Below, piece after piece: positions 48,210-54,971 of a stretch of 54,971 nt of DNA; the stretch's first letter is position 1, and each line of letters opens with the position of its first letter. Below the pieces are notes generated by a model. It was not told the origin of the DNA and made no database searches. It saw nothing but the letters and a program-made list of their open reading frames with translations. Source of the stretch: Micromonospora sp. MP36 (GTDB lineage: Bacteria; Actinomycetota; Actinomycetes; Mycobacteriales; Micromonosporaceae); assembly GCF_008119785.1 (NCBI RefSeq), contig NZ_VSFA01000045.1, forward strand, positions 1-54,971. Direction: 5' to 3'. A program made the position numbers and the translations under genes.

Positions 48210-49298
48210 TCAGCGGCGGGTCAGTTCGGTTTCGCCGGCCAGGCGGGCGGCGCGGTCGGCCTCGGTGAGGGCGTCCAGGACGCCATCCAGCTCACCGGCC
48301 AGGGCCAGGTCCAGGTTGTACGCCGTGTAGCCGATCCGGTGGTCGGTGATCCGGTTCTGCGGGAAGTTGTAGGTGCGGATGCGCTCCGACCGGTCCACGG
48401 TGCGGACCTGCGCCTTGCGGGCGTCCGAGGCGGCCGCGTCGGCCTGCTCCTGGGCGGCCGCGAGCAGCCGGGCACGCAGGATCCGCATGGCCTGCTCCCG
48501 GTTCTGCAGCTGCGACTTCTCGTTCTGGCAGGAGACCACGATCCCGGTCGGCACGTGGGTGATCCGGACCGCCGAGTCGGTGGTGTTGACCGACTGGCCG
48601 CCGGGCCCGGACGAGCGGAACACGTCGATCCGCAGGTCGTTCGGGTCGATGGTGACGTCGACGTCCTCGGCCTCCGGCAGCACCAGCACGCCGGCCGCGC
48701 TGGTGTGGATCCGGCCCTGCGACTCGGTGACCGGGACGCGCTGCACCCGGTGCACGCCGCCCTCCCACTTGAGCCGGGACCAGACGCCGTTGCCGCCCTC
48801 GGGCACGCCCTTGGTCTTGATCGCCAGGGAGACGTCCTTCACGCCGCCGAGGTCGGACTCCTGGGAGTCGATCACCTCGGTGACCCAGCCGTGCCGCTCG
48901 GCGTACCGGGTGTACATCCGGAGCAGGTCGCCGGCGAAGAGCGCCGACTCCTCGCCCCCCTCCCCGGCCTTGATCTCGACGATGACGTCCTTGGCGTCGT
49001 GCGGGTCCCGGGGGATCAGCAGCTCCGCCAGCTTCTCCTCCAGCGCCGGCAGGGACGCGGCGATCGCCTCGGCCTCGGCGGCGAACGCCGGGTCCTCGGC
49101 GGCCAGTTCGCGGGCGGCGACCAGGTCGGCTCGGGCCTGCTCCAGCTCACCGGCGGCCTTGTGCAGCGGGACGAGCTCCGCGTAGCGCCGGCCGACCCGC
49201 CGGGCGGTGCCCTGGTCGGCGTGGATCGCGGGGTCGGCGAGCCGCTTCTCCAGCTCGGCGTACTCGTCGAGGAGGGCGGCCAGGCGCTCACTGCTCAT
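48210..49298 (-). CDS. prfA: Peptide chain release factor 1
   Basis: A 362-residue RF1 that ends translation at UAA and UAG. The codon-reading motif PVT is in HRVQRVPVTESQGRIHTSAAGVLVLPE and the hydrolysis motif GGQ in RSSGPGGQSVNTTDSAVRITH, the substrate of PrmC. RF2-specific SPF is absent. ATG 49298 gives the family start SSERLAALLDEYAELEKRL. It is downstream of rpmE, with a hairpin between them, and converges with the GGDEF gene (21 bp between stops). Confidence 0.96.
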   Translation of the reverse strand: MSSERLAALLDEYAELEKRLADPAIHADQGTARRVGRRYAELVPLHKAAGELEQARADLVAARELAAEDPAFAAEAEAIAASLPALEEKLAELLIPRDPHDAKDVIVEIKAGEGGEESALFAGDLLRMYTRYAERHGWVTEVIDSQESDLGGVKDVSLAIKTKGVPEGGNGVWSRLKWEGGVHRVQRVPVTESQGRIHTSAAGVLVLPEAEDVDVTIDPNDLRIDVFRSSGPGGQSVNTTDSAVRITHVPTGIVVSCQNEKSQLQNREQAMRILRARLLAAAQEQADAAASDARKAQVRTVDRSERIRTYNFPQNRITDHRIGYTAYNLDLALAGELDGVLDALTEADRAARLAGETELTRR

Positions 49299-49362
49299 GC
49301 TGCGGATGCTCCTTCGACGATGACCGGGTGGGGGGTGAGGATAAAAGGGTGGAAACGGACGA

Positions 49363-49397
49363 ACGCCCGCGTCCGGCACGGAGCCGGACACGGGCGT
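49363..49397 (-). terminator. Terminator or attenuator between rpmE and prfA
   Basis: Arms of 15 bp (49363-49377 and 49383-49397) with one mismatch and a 5-nt loop, 11 bp after the rpmE stop. It should limit readthrough into prfA. Confidence 0.75.
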
Positions 49398-49408
49398 CGT
49401 CGGAGCAG

Positions 49409-49633
49409 CTACTTGGCCTTCTTGGCCTGAACCTTGGCGTACTTCTGCTGGAACTTCGCGACCCGACCGGCGGTGTCGAGGACGCGCTGCTTACCGGTGT
49501 AGAACGGGTGGCAGGCGCTGCAGGTCTCGACGCTGATCTGACCGCCCTTGGCGGTGCTGCGGGTCGTGAACGTGTTGCCGCAGGAGCAGCGGACCTCGGT
49601 GGTCACGTACTCCGGGTGGATGTTGGGCTTCAT
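49409..49633 (-). CDS. rpmE: 50S ribosomal protein L31, zinc form
   Basis: A 74-residue L31. The four zinc ligands CSCG (16-18) and CSAC (37-40) are present, so this is the C+ form used in zinc sufficiency. The start MKPNIHPEYVTTEVRC is canonical, and the Lys-rich tail QKYAKVQAKKAK is typical of actinobacteria. In related species a zinc-free paralogue under Zur control exists elsewhere. It is 65 bp before prfA on the same strand. The 251-bp gap 49634-49884 to the divergent kinase gene shows no further gene. Confidence 0.96.
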   Translation of the reverse strand: MKPNIHPEYVTTEVRCSCGNTFTTRSTAKGGQISVETCSACHPFYTGKQRVLDTAGRVAKFQQKYAKVQAKKAK

Positions 49634-49884
49634 CTCGCCTCGGTCCTTTCGTGGGTGGTCGCCGGGTCGCCGTCGTCGCCCCCCGTCATCCGCGAGGGGC
49701 TCGGGCGTGAACCGGAACCGGTGGCCGATTGACCAGTGTGCCACGGACGTCCGCCGACCCGGCGAGCGGGCCGCACCGGAGGTCCGGCAGGCGCAACGCC
49801 CACCACCCCGCACGCATTCCCGCCCCGCTCGCGGGCATTCGTCAACCGGTGCCGGGGTGGACCGGGACGAACCGGAGGTGCGGG

Positions 49885-50781
49885 ATGTTCTGCCTGATCG
49901 CGACCCGTGGGCTGCCCGCCTCCGGCAAGACCACCTTCGCCCGCCGGCTGCAGCCCGGCGTGGTCCGGGTCAACCGGGACGACCTGCGCCGGATGATGCA
50001 CGGCGAGCGGCTCTTCACCCAGTGGGCCGAGGGGCAGGTCACCCGGGCCCAGCGGGCACAGGTGGAGGCGCTGCTGGCGGCCCGGGTGAGTGTTTGCGTG
50101 GACGACACCAACCTGCGCTCGCGCACGTTGCGGGACTGGGCCGAGCTGGCCGAGCGGTACGGCGCCGCGTTCGAGGTGCACGACTTCACCGACGTGCCGC
50201 TGGAGGAGTGCCTGCGGCGGGACGCCGCGCGGCCGGAGGCCGACCGGGTCGGCGAGGCGGCGATCCGCCGCCTGCACGAGCGCTACCTGGCCAACCGGCC
50301 GTTACCGCTGCCGGTCCCGACCGCCCGCACCGGCACCCCGGCCCGGGTCCACCCGCCCCACCCCGAGCCGCCGGCGATCGTGCTGGTGGACATCGACGGC
50401 ACGGTGGCGTTGAACGTCTCGCGCAGCCCGTACGACATGACCCGGGTCGGCGAGGACGCCCCGAACGAGGCGGTGATCGCGGCGGTCCGGGCGATGCACG
50501 CGGCCGGACACGGGGTGGTCTTCTGCTCGGGCCGGGACGCGACCGCGCGGCCGGCCACCGAGGCCTGGCTGGACCGGCACGTCAAGGTGCCCTACCTGGC
50601 GCTGCACCTGCGGGCGGTCGGTGATCAGCGCAAGGACGCCGTGGTCAAGCAGGAGATCTACGAGCGGGAGATCAGGGACCGGTACCGGGTGGTCGGCGTC
50701 TTCGAGGACCGGCAGCAGGTGGTCCGGATGTGGCGGGCGCTCGGCCTGACCGTCTTCCAGGTCGCCGAGGGCGACTTCTGA
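49885..50781 (+). CDS. Polynucleotide kinase-phosphatase, T4 Pnkp-like
   Basis: A 298-residue two-domain protein. The kinase half has the P-loop GLPASGKT (9-16) and VNRDDLRRMM, matching the acceptor-binding Asp-Arg pair of T4 Pnkp (NRDDxR). The C-terminal half is a HAD phosphatase with IVLVDIDGTVAL (Asp169, Asp171), the Thr/Ser motif VVFCSGRD, Lys and acidic motif GVFEDRQQVV. In T4 this pair heals 5'-OH and 2',3'-cyclic phosphate ends of cut RNA. No RNA ligase gene is near, so the physiological task (RNA or DNA repair, or small-molecule) is open. ATG 49885 follows GGAGGT. A longer frame upstream overlaps the rpmE promoter and is not conserved. Confidence 0.88.
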   Translation: MFCLIATRGLPASGKTTFARRLQPGVVRVNRDDLRRMMHGERLFTQWAEGQVTRAQRAQVEALLAARVSVCVDDTNLRSRTLRDWAELAERYGAAFEVHDFTDVPLEECLRRDAARPEADRVGEAAIRRLHERYLANRPLPLPVPTARTGTPARVHPPHPEPPAIVLVDIDGTVALNVSRSPYDMTRVGEDAPNEAVIAAVRAMHAAGHGVVFCSGRDATARPATEAWLDRHVKVPYLALHLRAVGDQRKDAVVKQEIYEREIRDRYRVVGVFEDRQQVVRMWRALGLTVFQVAEGDF

Positions 50782-50786
50782 CCGAG

Positions 50787-50835
50787 CACCCGCCGACGGG
50801 CTCCTCCCCCAGGTCACAGGGCCCGTCGGCGGGTG
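50787..50835. terminator. Bidirectional terminator after the kinase-phosphatase gene
   Basis: Perfect 15-bp arms CACCCGCCGACGGGC (50787-50801) and its complement (50821-50835) with a 19-nt loop, between two convergent genes. Confidence 0.75.
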
Positions 50836-50884
50836 GCGGCCGGCCGCCGGGGACGCGGCTGCGTGGCCGCGCCCCCGGGGCGGG

Positions 50885-53800
50885 TCAGGCGGCGGGCGCC
50901 TCCGCCGCCGTCAGGGTGACCGTCGCCTGGGCGCGTACGCCGTTGACGGTCACCGCGAGCACCACCTGACCGCCGGGACGCAGCGCGGTGAGCTGCCCCG
51001 TCGCCGGGTCGAACCGGGCCACGTGCCAGGGCTTCACCCCGTCGGCGCCGCCCACGTACAGGTTCGGCGAGCCGGACCAGTCGGCGCTGACCGGCGCGGC
51101 GACCGGAACGGCACGGCCGCCGGGCTGGGTGAGCGTGGCCGTGACGATCGCCGGGGCGCCCACCGGGACGCTGGCCGGAGCGGCCAGGGCGAGCCGGTCG
51201 ACGTGGGCGTGGAACTCCGCCTCGACCCAGCGCGGCCCCTCGGCCAGCGGGTCACGGCGGGCCCGCTCCGCCTCCTGCGGGGTCACCGGGTCGACGCCGA
51301 ACTCGGTCCAGCCGGTGAAGCCGCCGAGCTGGGGCGGGGTGGAGGGGTTCTTGCCCGAGTTGCCGTTGATCACGTACGGGACGCCGTCCACCCGGTCCGC
51401 GTGGAAGGTGCCGACGTGCCCGTTGACCAGGAGCGCGCCCTTGCCGGTCCGGTGCTGGAAGTCGGCCAGCCACTGCTCCACCAGGGCGGCCTCCTTGCGG
51501 TCGCCGAGCTGGCTGGCCTTGGCCGGGCTGGGGTCGCGGGGCGGGTGGTGGAAGAACACCGCGACCGAGCCGACGGCCGGGTCGGCGGCGGCGGCGTCCA
51601 GCGTGTCCCGGAGCAGCTTCACCTGGTCGAAGCCGCCGCCCCGCAGCGAACCGCTCGACGTGTTCAGCGTGACGAACCGGGTGCCCTCGTGGTCGAAGAC
51701 CCGCGAGGTGGCGCCGAAGACGTTCCGGAAGTTGTCGATCGGGGCGCCCATGATCTCGTGGTTGCCCGGGACGTAGTAGTAGGGCAGCTCGCCACCCAGC
51801 TCCTCGGCGAGGATCCGCTTGGCCAGCGCGAAGTCCGCCGGGTACGCGGTGTCCACGAAGTCGCCGTCGATGATCAGGAAGTCCGGCTTCGCCGCCTTGA
51901 CCTCGCGGAGCGTACGGCGGGCCTGGGCGACCAGGTCGCTGTCCGGGTCGGCCGCGACGAACTGGGCGTCGGACAGCACCGCGAAGCGCCAGGGCGCGCC
52001 GTCCACCGTGCCGTCGCGCAGCACCACCCGATCGGTCCGGGCCGGCTCGGCCGGCGCGTCCAGCGTGGGCGGCACCTTGGCCACCAGGTCGTCGATGACC
52101 ACCTCGCTCTTGTACTGCTTGGCCGGGTCGGTCTCGGCCACGTAGAACCGGCGCACCCGGACCGGGTACTGCACCCCGGGCGGGACGGCGAACTCGACGT
52201 ACCGCCAGCCGGTCCAGGTGACGTACGGGCCGCGCAGCACGAACTGGGTGTCCTGGGCGTCGTGCAGGTGCAGGCTGGGCCACTCCCCGGCGCCGTTGCC
52301 CTTGATCCACATACCGAACGCCTGCGGCTGGCCGGGCACGGCGATCCAGGCCGGCGGGTCGGCGTACGCGGCGCGGGTGCCGGTGGACTGGCTGAAGTCG
52401 TACGACATCTTCAGCCCGGTGCCGGTGTGGCCCGGCGCCGGCGCGACCGATCCGCTGGCCCGGGCCTGGCTGAACTTCCAGGCGGCGGCGTCGTCGAAGC
52501 CGGCCACCGGCACGTCGGCCAGCCCGACGGTCACCGGCAGCACGGTGGTCTCCGCTCCGACGTGGACTGTGACCAGGGCCGAGCCGCTGTCGCCGAGCGC
52601 CTTCACGGAGAGGTTGCCGTCATCGGTCGGGGTGATCGCGAGGACGTCGTGGTCGTACTCCAGGCGCAGGTCCGCCGGCTCGATGGGCGCGGTGTTGCCC
52701 TCGGCGTCGTAGCCCACCACGCCGAACAGGCCGGTGTCGCCCTGCCGGTTGAGGCCGAGCCGGTCCACGGTGGAGTCGATCCGCTCCAGCGGACCGAGCA
52801 CGGTCAGGTCCAGGGTGCCGCGGGCCTCCTCCCGCCACGCGGTGACGGTGCTGCGGCCGGGCCGGTCGGCCCGGAACACGCCCTCGTCGTCCACCGTGCC
52901 CTGGGCGGCCGGGTTGGCCCGCCACTGCGGCGCGCCGGCCGCCGGCCCGTAGGTCTCGTCGTAGCCGGCGGCGGTGAGCCGGCGGGTGAGCCCGGGGAAG
53001 ACCCGGTCCGGCCGCCCGCCGCGGACCGGGGCGACCCCCGGAGCGGCGGTCGGGTCACTCGCCGTCTCGAGCCAGAATCCGGTGAGCCGGCCGCTGCCCT
53101 GCGGGGCGTAGATGGCCAGTCCGTTCGGCACCGGCCGCTCGCTGCCGTCCGAGGGGCTGTTCTCCACCTGCACGGTGGCCGCGCCGGGCTCGCGGGCCAG
53201 CAGGGTCGAGGAGCCGCCCCCGTCGAGGTTCAGCGCGGTCCACGCGCCGAGCTCGCGCATCATCCGGCCCATCTCGGTCTGGGTGACGCCCCGGCTGTCC
53301 ACCTGCCGACCGTCCACGGTCAGCATGATCATTTTGCGCCCGTCGGCGGAGAAGCCGACCGAGGTACGCGGGGCGAGGCTCTGGTCGGCGATGTTCTGCA
53401 CCACGCCGTCCCGGACCAGCACGCTGCCGCCGCCGACGGCCGCGCGCAGGCTGCTCCCGTCGGAGGCCTTCGGCCGCCAGCTCAGGTCGACCGGGTCGCC
53501 CGGCCGCAGTGCCGCGAGCGCGTCCGCGCCCGCCTCCCGGCCCAGCAGCACGGTGGTCCCGGCCGGGATCGCCCCGTCCCCCGGGGCGGTGGCCACGGTC
53601 GCGACCTTCCCGCCGGTCACCGTCACCTCGACCACCCGTGCGGCGCCCTCCACGGCCCGCTTGCGGGCGTACGTGCCCCACAGCGGGGTGAAGACGCCGA
53701 CGCCGTCCCGCTGCACCATGTTGTTGAACTGGGTGAGCGGCACCGGCCCGGCAGGCAGTGCGGCGGTGCCCTCGAAGCCCACCTGGATCACCCGGCCCAG

Positions 53801-54340
53801 CCCCTCCGCGCTGATCGCCGCGGCGTTGGTGTGCCCGGCGATCGGCGACTGGATCAGCTCACCGGAGCGGATGCCGATGCCCTGCGCGGCGCCGGAGTTG
53901 TTGATGTCGAAGAAGTCGCCGTTGACGGCCGCCACCGCCCGGGTGCGGTCCGCCGCGGCGCGCAGCGGCTCGTCCCGGGTCACCGCGCCCGAGTTGACGT
54001 AGTCCACGGTGACGCCGCCGGACAGGTCGGCGGTGAGGGCGTCGGCGCGCAGCCAGCCGTCGGCGTCGTACCGGTCGAAGGAGGTCAGGTCGAGTCCGGG
54101 GGCGACCGGACGGGTGGTCTTCGCGGTCTCCAGGCCACCGGCCGGTTCCAGGCCGGCGGCGTCGCCGGCGAGGGCGACCGCGGAGTCAGGGCGCGAGGAG
54201 GCGGCGGGGGCGTCCTCGGCCGCGGTGCGTGGCTCGCCGGCGGGCGCCGCGACGCCCGGTGGGACGGGCCCGGCAAGGGCCAGCAGCGGCGTCAGCAGCA
54301 GGACGCCGGCAAGAGAGGCGGATCGACTGCGGGTACGCAT
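50885..54340 (-). CDS. Secreted phosphodiester glycosidase-metallophosphoesterase fusion
   Basis: An 1151-residue secreted protein. A Sec signal (1-32, cut near VAA-PA) is followed by an N-acetylglucosamine-1-phosphodiester glycosidase (NAGPA) domain at about 132-412, with AVNGDFF and TALNLDGGGSSTL. Ig-like segments run to about 610, and a jelly-roll, carbohydrate-binding-like part (about 612-755) contains AFGMWIKGNGAGEWPSLHLHD. A calcineurin-like phosphoesterase follows (about 783-1005) with SDAQF (791-793 reads DAQ where DxH is usual), DGDFVD, PGNHE, FFHHPP and NGHVGTFH. A last Ig-like domain ends the protein. It probably cleaves sugar-phosphate diesters such as teichoic acids outside the cell and releases phosphate. 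The leader has PhoP-box-like words. It is transcribed after rho, from its own promoter. Confidence 0.88.
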   Translation of the reverse strand: MRTRSRSASLAGVLLLTPLLALAGPVPPGVAAPAGEPRTAAEDAPAASSRPDSAVALAGDAAGLEPAGGLETAKTTRPVAPGLDLTSFDRYDADGWLRADALTADLSGGVTVDYVNSGAVTRDEPLRAAADRTRAVAAVNGDFFDINNSGAAQGIGIRSGELIQSPIAGHTNAAAISAEGLGRVIQVGFEGTAALPAGPVPLTQFNNMVQRDGVGVFTPLWGTYARKRAVEGAARVVEVTVTGGKVATVATAPGDGAIPAGTTVLLGREAGADALAALRPGDPVDLSWRPKASDGSSLRAAVGGGSVLVRDGVVQNIADQSLAPRTSVGFSADGRKMIMLTVDGRQVDSRGVTQTEMGRMMRELGAWTALNLDGGGSSTLLAREPGAATVQVENSPSDGSERPVPNGLAIYAPQGSGRLTGFWLETASDPTAAPGVAPVRGGRPDRVFPGLTRRLTAAGYDETYGPAAGAPQWRANPAAQGTVDDEGVFRADRPGRSTVTAWREEARGTLDLTVLGPLERIDSTVDRLGLNRQGDTGLFGVVGYDAEGNTAPIEPADLRLEYDHDVLAITPTDDGNLSVKALGDSGSALVTVHVGAETTVLPVTVGLADVPVAGFDDAAAWKFSQARASGSVAPAPGHTGTGLKMSYDFSQSTGTRAAYADPPAWIAVPGQPQAFGMWIKGNGAGEWPSLHLHDAQDTQFVLRGPYVTWTGWRYVEFAVPPGVQYPVRVRRFYVAETDPAKQYKSEVVIDDLVAKVPPTLDAPAEPARTDRVVLRDGTVDGAPWRFAVLSDAQFVAADPDSDLVAQARRTLREVKAAKPDFLIIDGDFVDTAYPADFALAKRILAEELGGELPYYYVPGNHEIMGAPIDNFRNVFGATSRVFDHEGTRFVTLNTSSGSLRGGGFDQVKLLRDTLDAAAADPAVGSVAVFFHHPPRDPSPAKASQLGDRKEAALVEQWLADFQHRTGKGALLVNGHVGTFHADRVDGVPYVINGNSGKNPSTPPQLGGFTGWTEFGVDPVTPQEAERARRDPLAEGPRWVEAEFHAHVDRLALAAPASVPVGAPAIVTATLTQPGGRAVPVAAPVSADWSGSPNLYVGGADGVKPWHVARFDPATGQLTALRPGGQVVLAVTVNGVRAQATVTLTAAEAPAA

Positions 54341-54348
54341 GCCCGACA

Positions 54349-54377
54349 GTCAACCGGAGAGTGAACAGAAGTTTCAA
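54349..54377 (-). promoter_or_regulatory. PHO-box-like direct repeats
   Basis: On the minus strand TTGAAAC (54377-54371), GTTCAC (54366-54361) and GTTGAC (54354-54349) follow each other at 10-12-nt steps, just upstream of the secreted phosphodiesterase. PhoP boxes of streptomycetes are 11-nt direct repeats of GTTCACC type; here the spacing is irregular, so the match is weak. Confidence 0.3.
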
Positions 54378-54440
54378 TACCCGCCGGCTTAACCGTAGAA
54401 AAACTTCAGAGCCGTGCTCGGCCATGCCGGGCCCGGAAGG

Positions 54441-54480
54441 CGGAAGAGGGGCACGACCCGAAGGCCGTACCCCTCTTCCG
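54441..54480 (-). terminator. Terminator after rho
   Basis: Perfect 11-bp arms CGGAAGAGGGG (54441-54451) and CCCCTCTTCCG (54470-54480) with an 18-nt loop, 16 bp after the rho stop. Confidence 0.75.
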
Positions 54481-54496
54481 TCCGCTCCTGGCGGGA

Positions 54497-54971
54497 TCAC
54501 TCGCCCGGCGTGGACTTCGCGATCTGCATCAGGAACTCGATGTTCGTCCGGGACTGCTTGAGCCGGTCCAGCAGGAGGTCGAGCGCCGCCTGCGAGTCCA
54601 GCGAGTGCAGCACCTTCCGGAGCTTGTGGACGATCGCCAGCTCCTCCGGCGCGAGCAGGACCTCCTCCTTGCGGGTGCCGGAGGGGTTGATGTCGATCGC
54701 CGGGAAGACGCGCTTGTCGGCGATCTTCCGGTCCAGCTTGAGCTCGGCGTTGCCGGTGCCCTTGAACTCCTCGAAGATGACCGTGTCGGCCATGGAGCCG
54801 GTCTCCACCAGCGCCGTGGCGAGGATGGTCAGGGAGCCGCCGTTCTCGATGTTCCGCGCCGCGCCCAGGAAGCGCTTCGGCGGGTAGAGCGCGGTGGAGT
54901 CGATACCACCCGACATGATCCGGCCGCTGGCCGGCGCCGCCAGGTTGTACGACCGGCCGAGGCGGGTCACC
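54497..54971 (-). CDS. rho: Transcription termination factor Rho, C-terminal part (runs off the window)
   Basis: The last 158 residues of Rho, the hexameric RNA helicase that ends transcription. Visible parts of the motor domain are the Q-loop region SGGIDSTALYPPKRFLGAARN, ILATALVETGSMADTVIFEEFKGTGNAELKLDRKIADKRVFPAIDINPSGTRKEE with the R-loop KGTGN, and the end RLKQSRTNIEFLMQI. Walker A, RNA-binding domain and start lie beyond position 54971. Actinobacterial Rho usually has a long Arg/Gly-rich insert, which cannot be seen here. Confidence 0.96.
   Translation of the reverse strand, partial: VTRLGRSYNLAAPASGRIMSGGIDSTALYPPKRFLGAARNIENGGSLTILATALVETGSMADTVIFEEFKGTGNAELKLDRKIADKRVFPAIDINPSGTRKEEVLLAPEELAIVHKLRKVLHSLDSQAALDLLLDRLKQSRTNIEFLMQIAKSTPGE

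Overview
The window is a piece of chromosome from a very high-GC actinomycete, most likely Micromonosporaceae (Micromonospora, Salinispora or a relative). The evidence is strongly G/C-biased third codon positions, many GTG starts, an actinobacterial NucS mismatch endonuclease, a SigE-family sigma factor, DivIVA-type hendecad coiled-coil proteins of the Scy/FilP kind, DUF2550 beside atpC, and core gene order (rho - rpmE - prfA - prmC - tsaC - phosphatase - glyA - atp operon - cobO - hbd - nucS - filP/scy - mce - thiolase - meaB) that matches from memory the Streptomyces coelicolor core chromosome. I see no tRNA, rRNA, CRISPR array, insertion sequence or prophage.

Layout. 1-4.5 kb: meaB, an acetyl-CoA C-acetyltransferase, methylmalonyl/ethylmalonyl-CoA epimerase and crotonyl-CoA carboxylase/reductase. 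4.7-8.4 kb: two long coiled-coil polar cytoskeleton proteins. 8.4-9.1 kb: the longest gene-free stretch, with a four-copy tandem array that I cannot explain. 9.1-16.9 kb: AI-2E-type transporter, two hydrolases, a zinc-ribbon protein, a SigE sigma factor with a translationally coupled membrane protein, a double 3-hydroxyacyl-CoA dehydrogenase and an FHA protein. 17-27.3 kb: aldehyde dehydrogenase, NucS, a DUF4126 membrane protein, ethylmalonyl-CoA mutase, an ABC exporter, 3-hydroxybutyryl-CoA dehydrogenase, MurA, cobalamin adenosyltransferase and a VOC protein. 27.4-31 kb: DedA protein, a NarL-type two-component pair and a methyltransferase. 31-40.7 kb: the F1Fo ATP synthase locus, in which atpC is cut off from atpD by a terminator and an LCP gene. 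40.7-55 kb: glyA, a class A PBP, phosphatase, tsaC, prmC, a GGDEF protein in opposite orientation, prfA, rpmE, a polynucleotide kinase-phosphatase, a large secreted phosphodiesterase fusion, and the 3' end of rho.

How the genes work together. Thiolase, 3-hydroxybutyryl-CoA dehydrogenases, Ccr, epimerase, the B12-dependent mutase, MeaB and the adenosyltransferase that makes adenosylcobalamin form most of an acetyl-CoA to ethylmalonyl-CoA/methylsuccinyl-CoA and methylmalonyl-CoA route, which in actinomycetes feeds C2 assimilation and polyketide extender-unit supply. They are scattered over 27 kb rather than in one operon. Ccr and the mutase share an almost identical TetR-type operator overlapping their promoters, and a related site sits in front of the aldehyde dehydrogenase, so they may be one regulon.

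The most interesting points are: (1) the split atp operon with a 92-residue epsilon subunit lacking the C-terminal helical domain; (2) the shared operator of ccr and ecm; (3) the tandem hairpin-forming repeat at 8.73-8.93 kb; (4) a 15-bp sequence repeated on both sides of the two-component operon; (5) a MurA with Asp in place of the catalytic Cys; (6) a GGDEF gene inverted inside the rpmE-prfA-prmC block; (7) a glycosidase-phosphoesterase fusion; (8) many genes whose -10 box lies 6-7 nt before the start codon, suggesting leaderless mRNAs.
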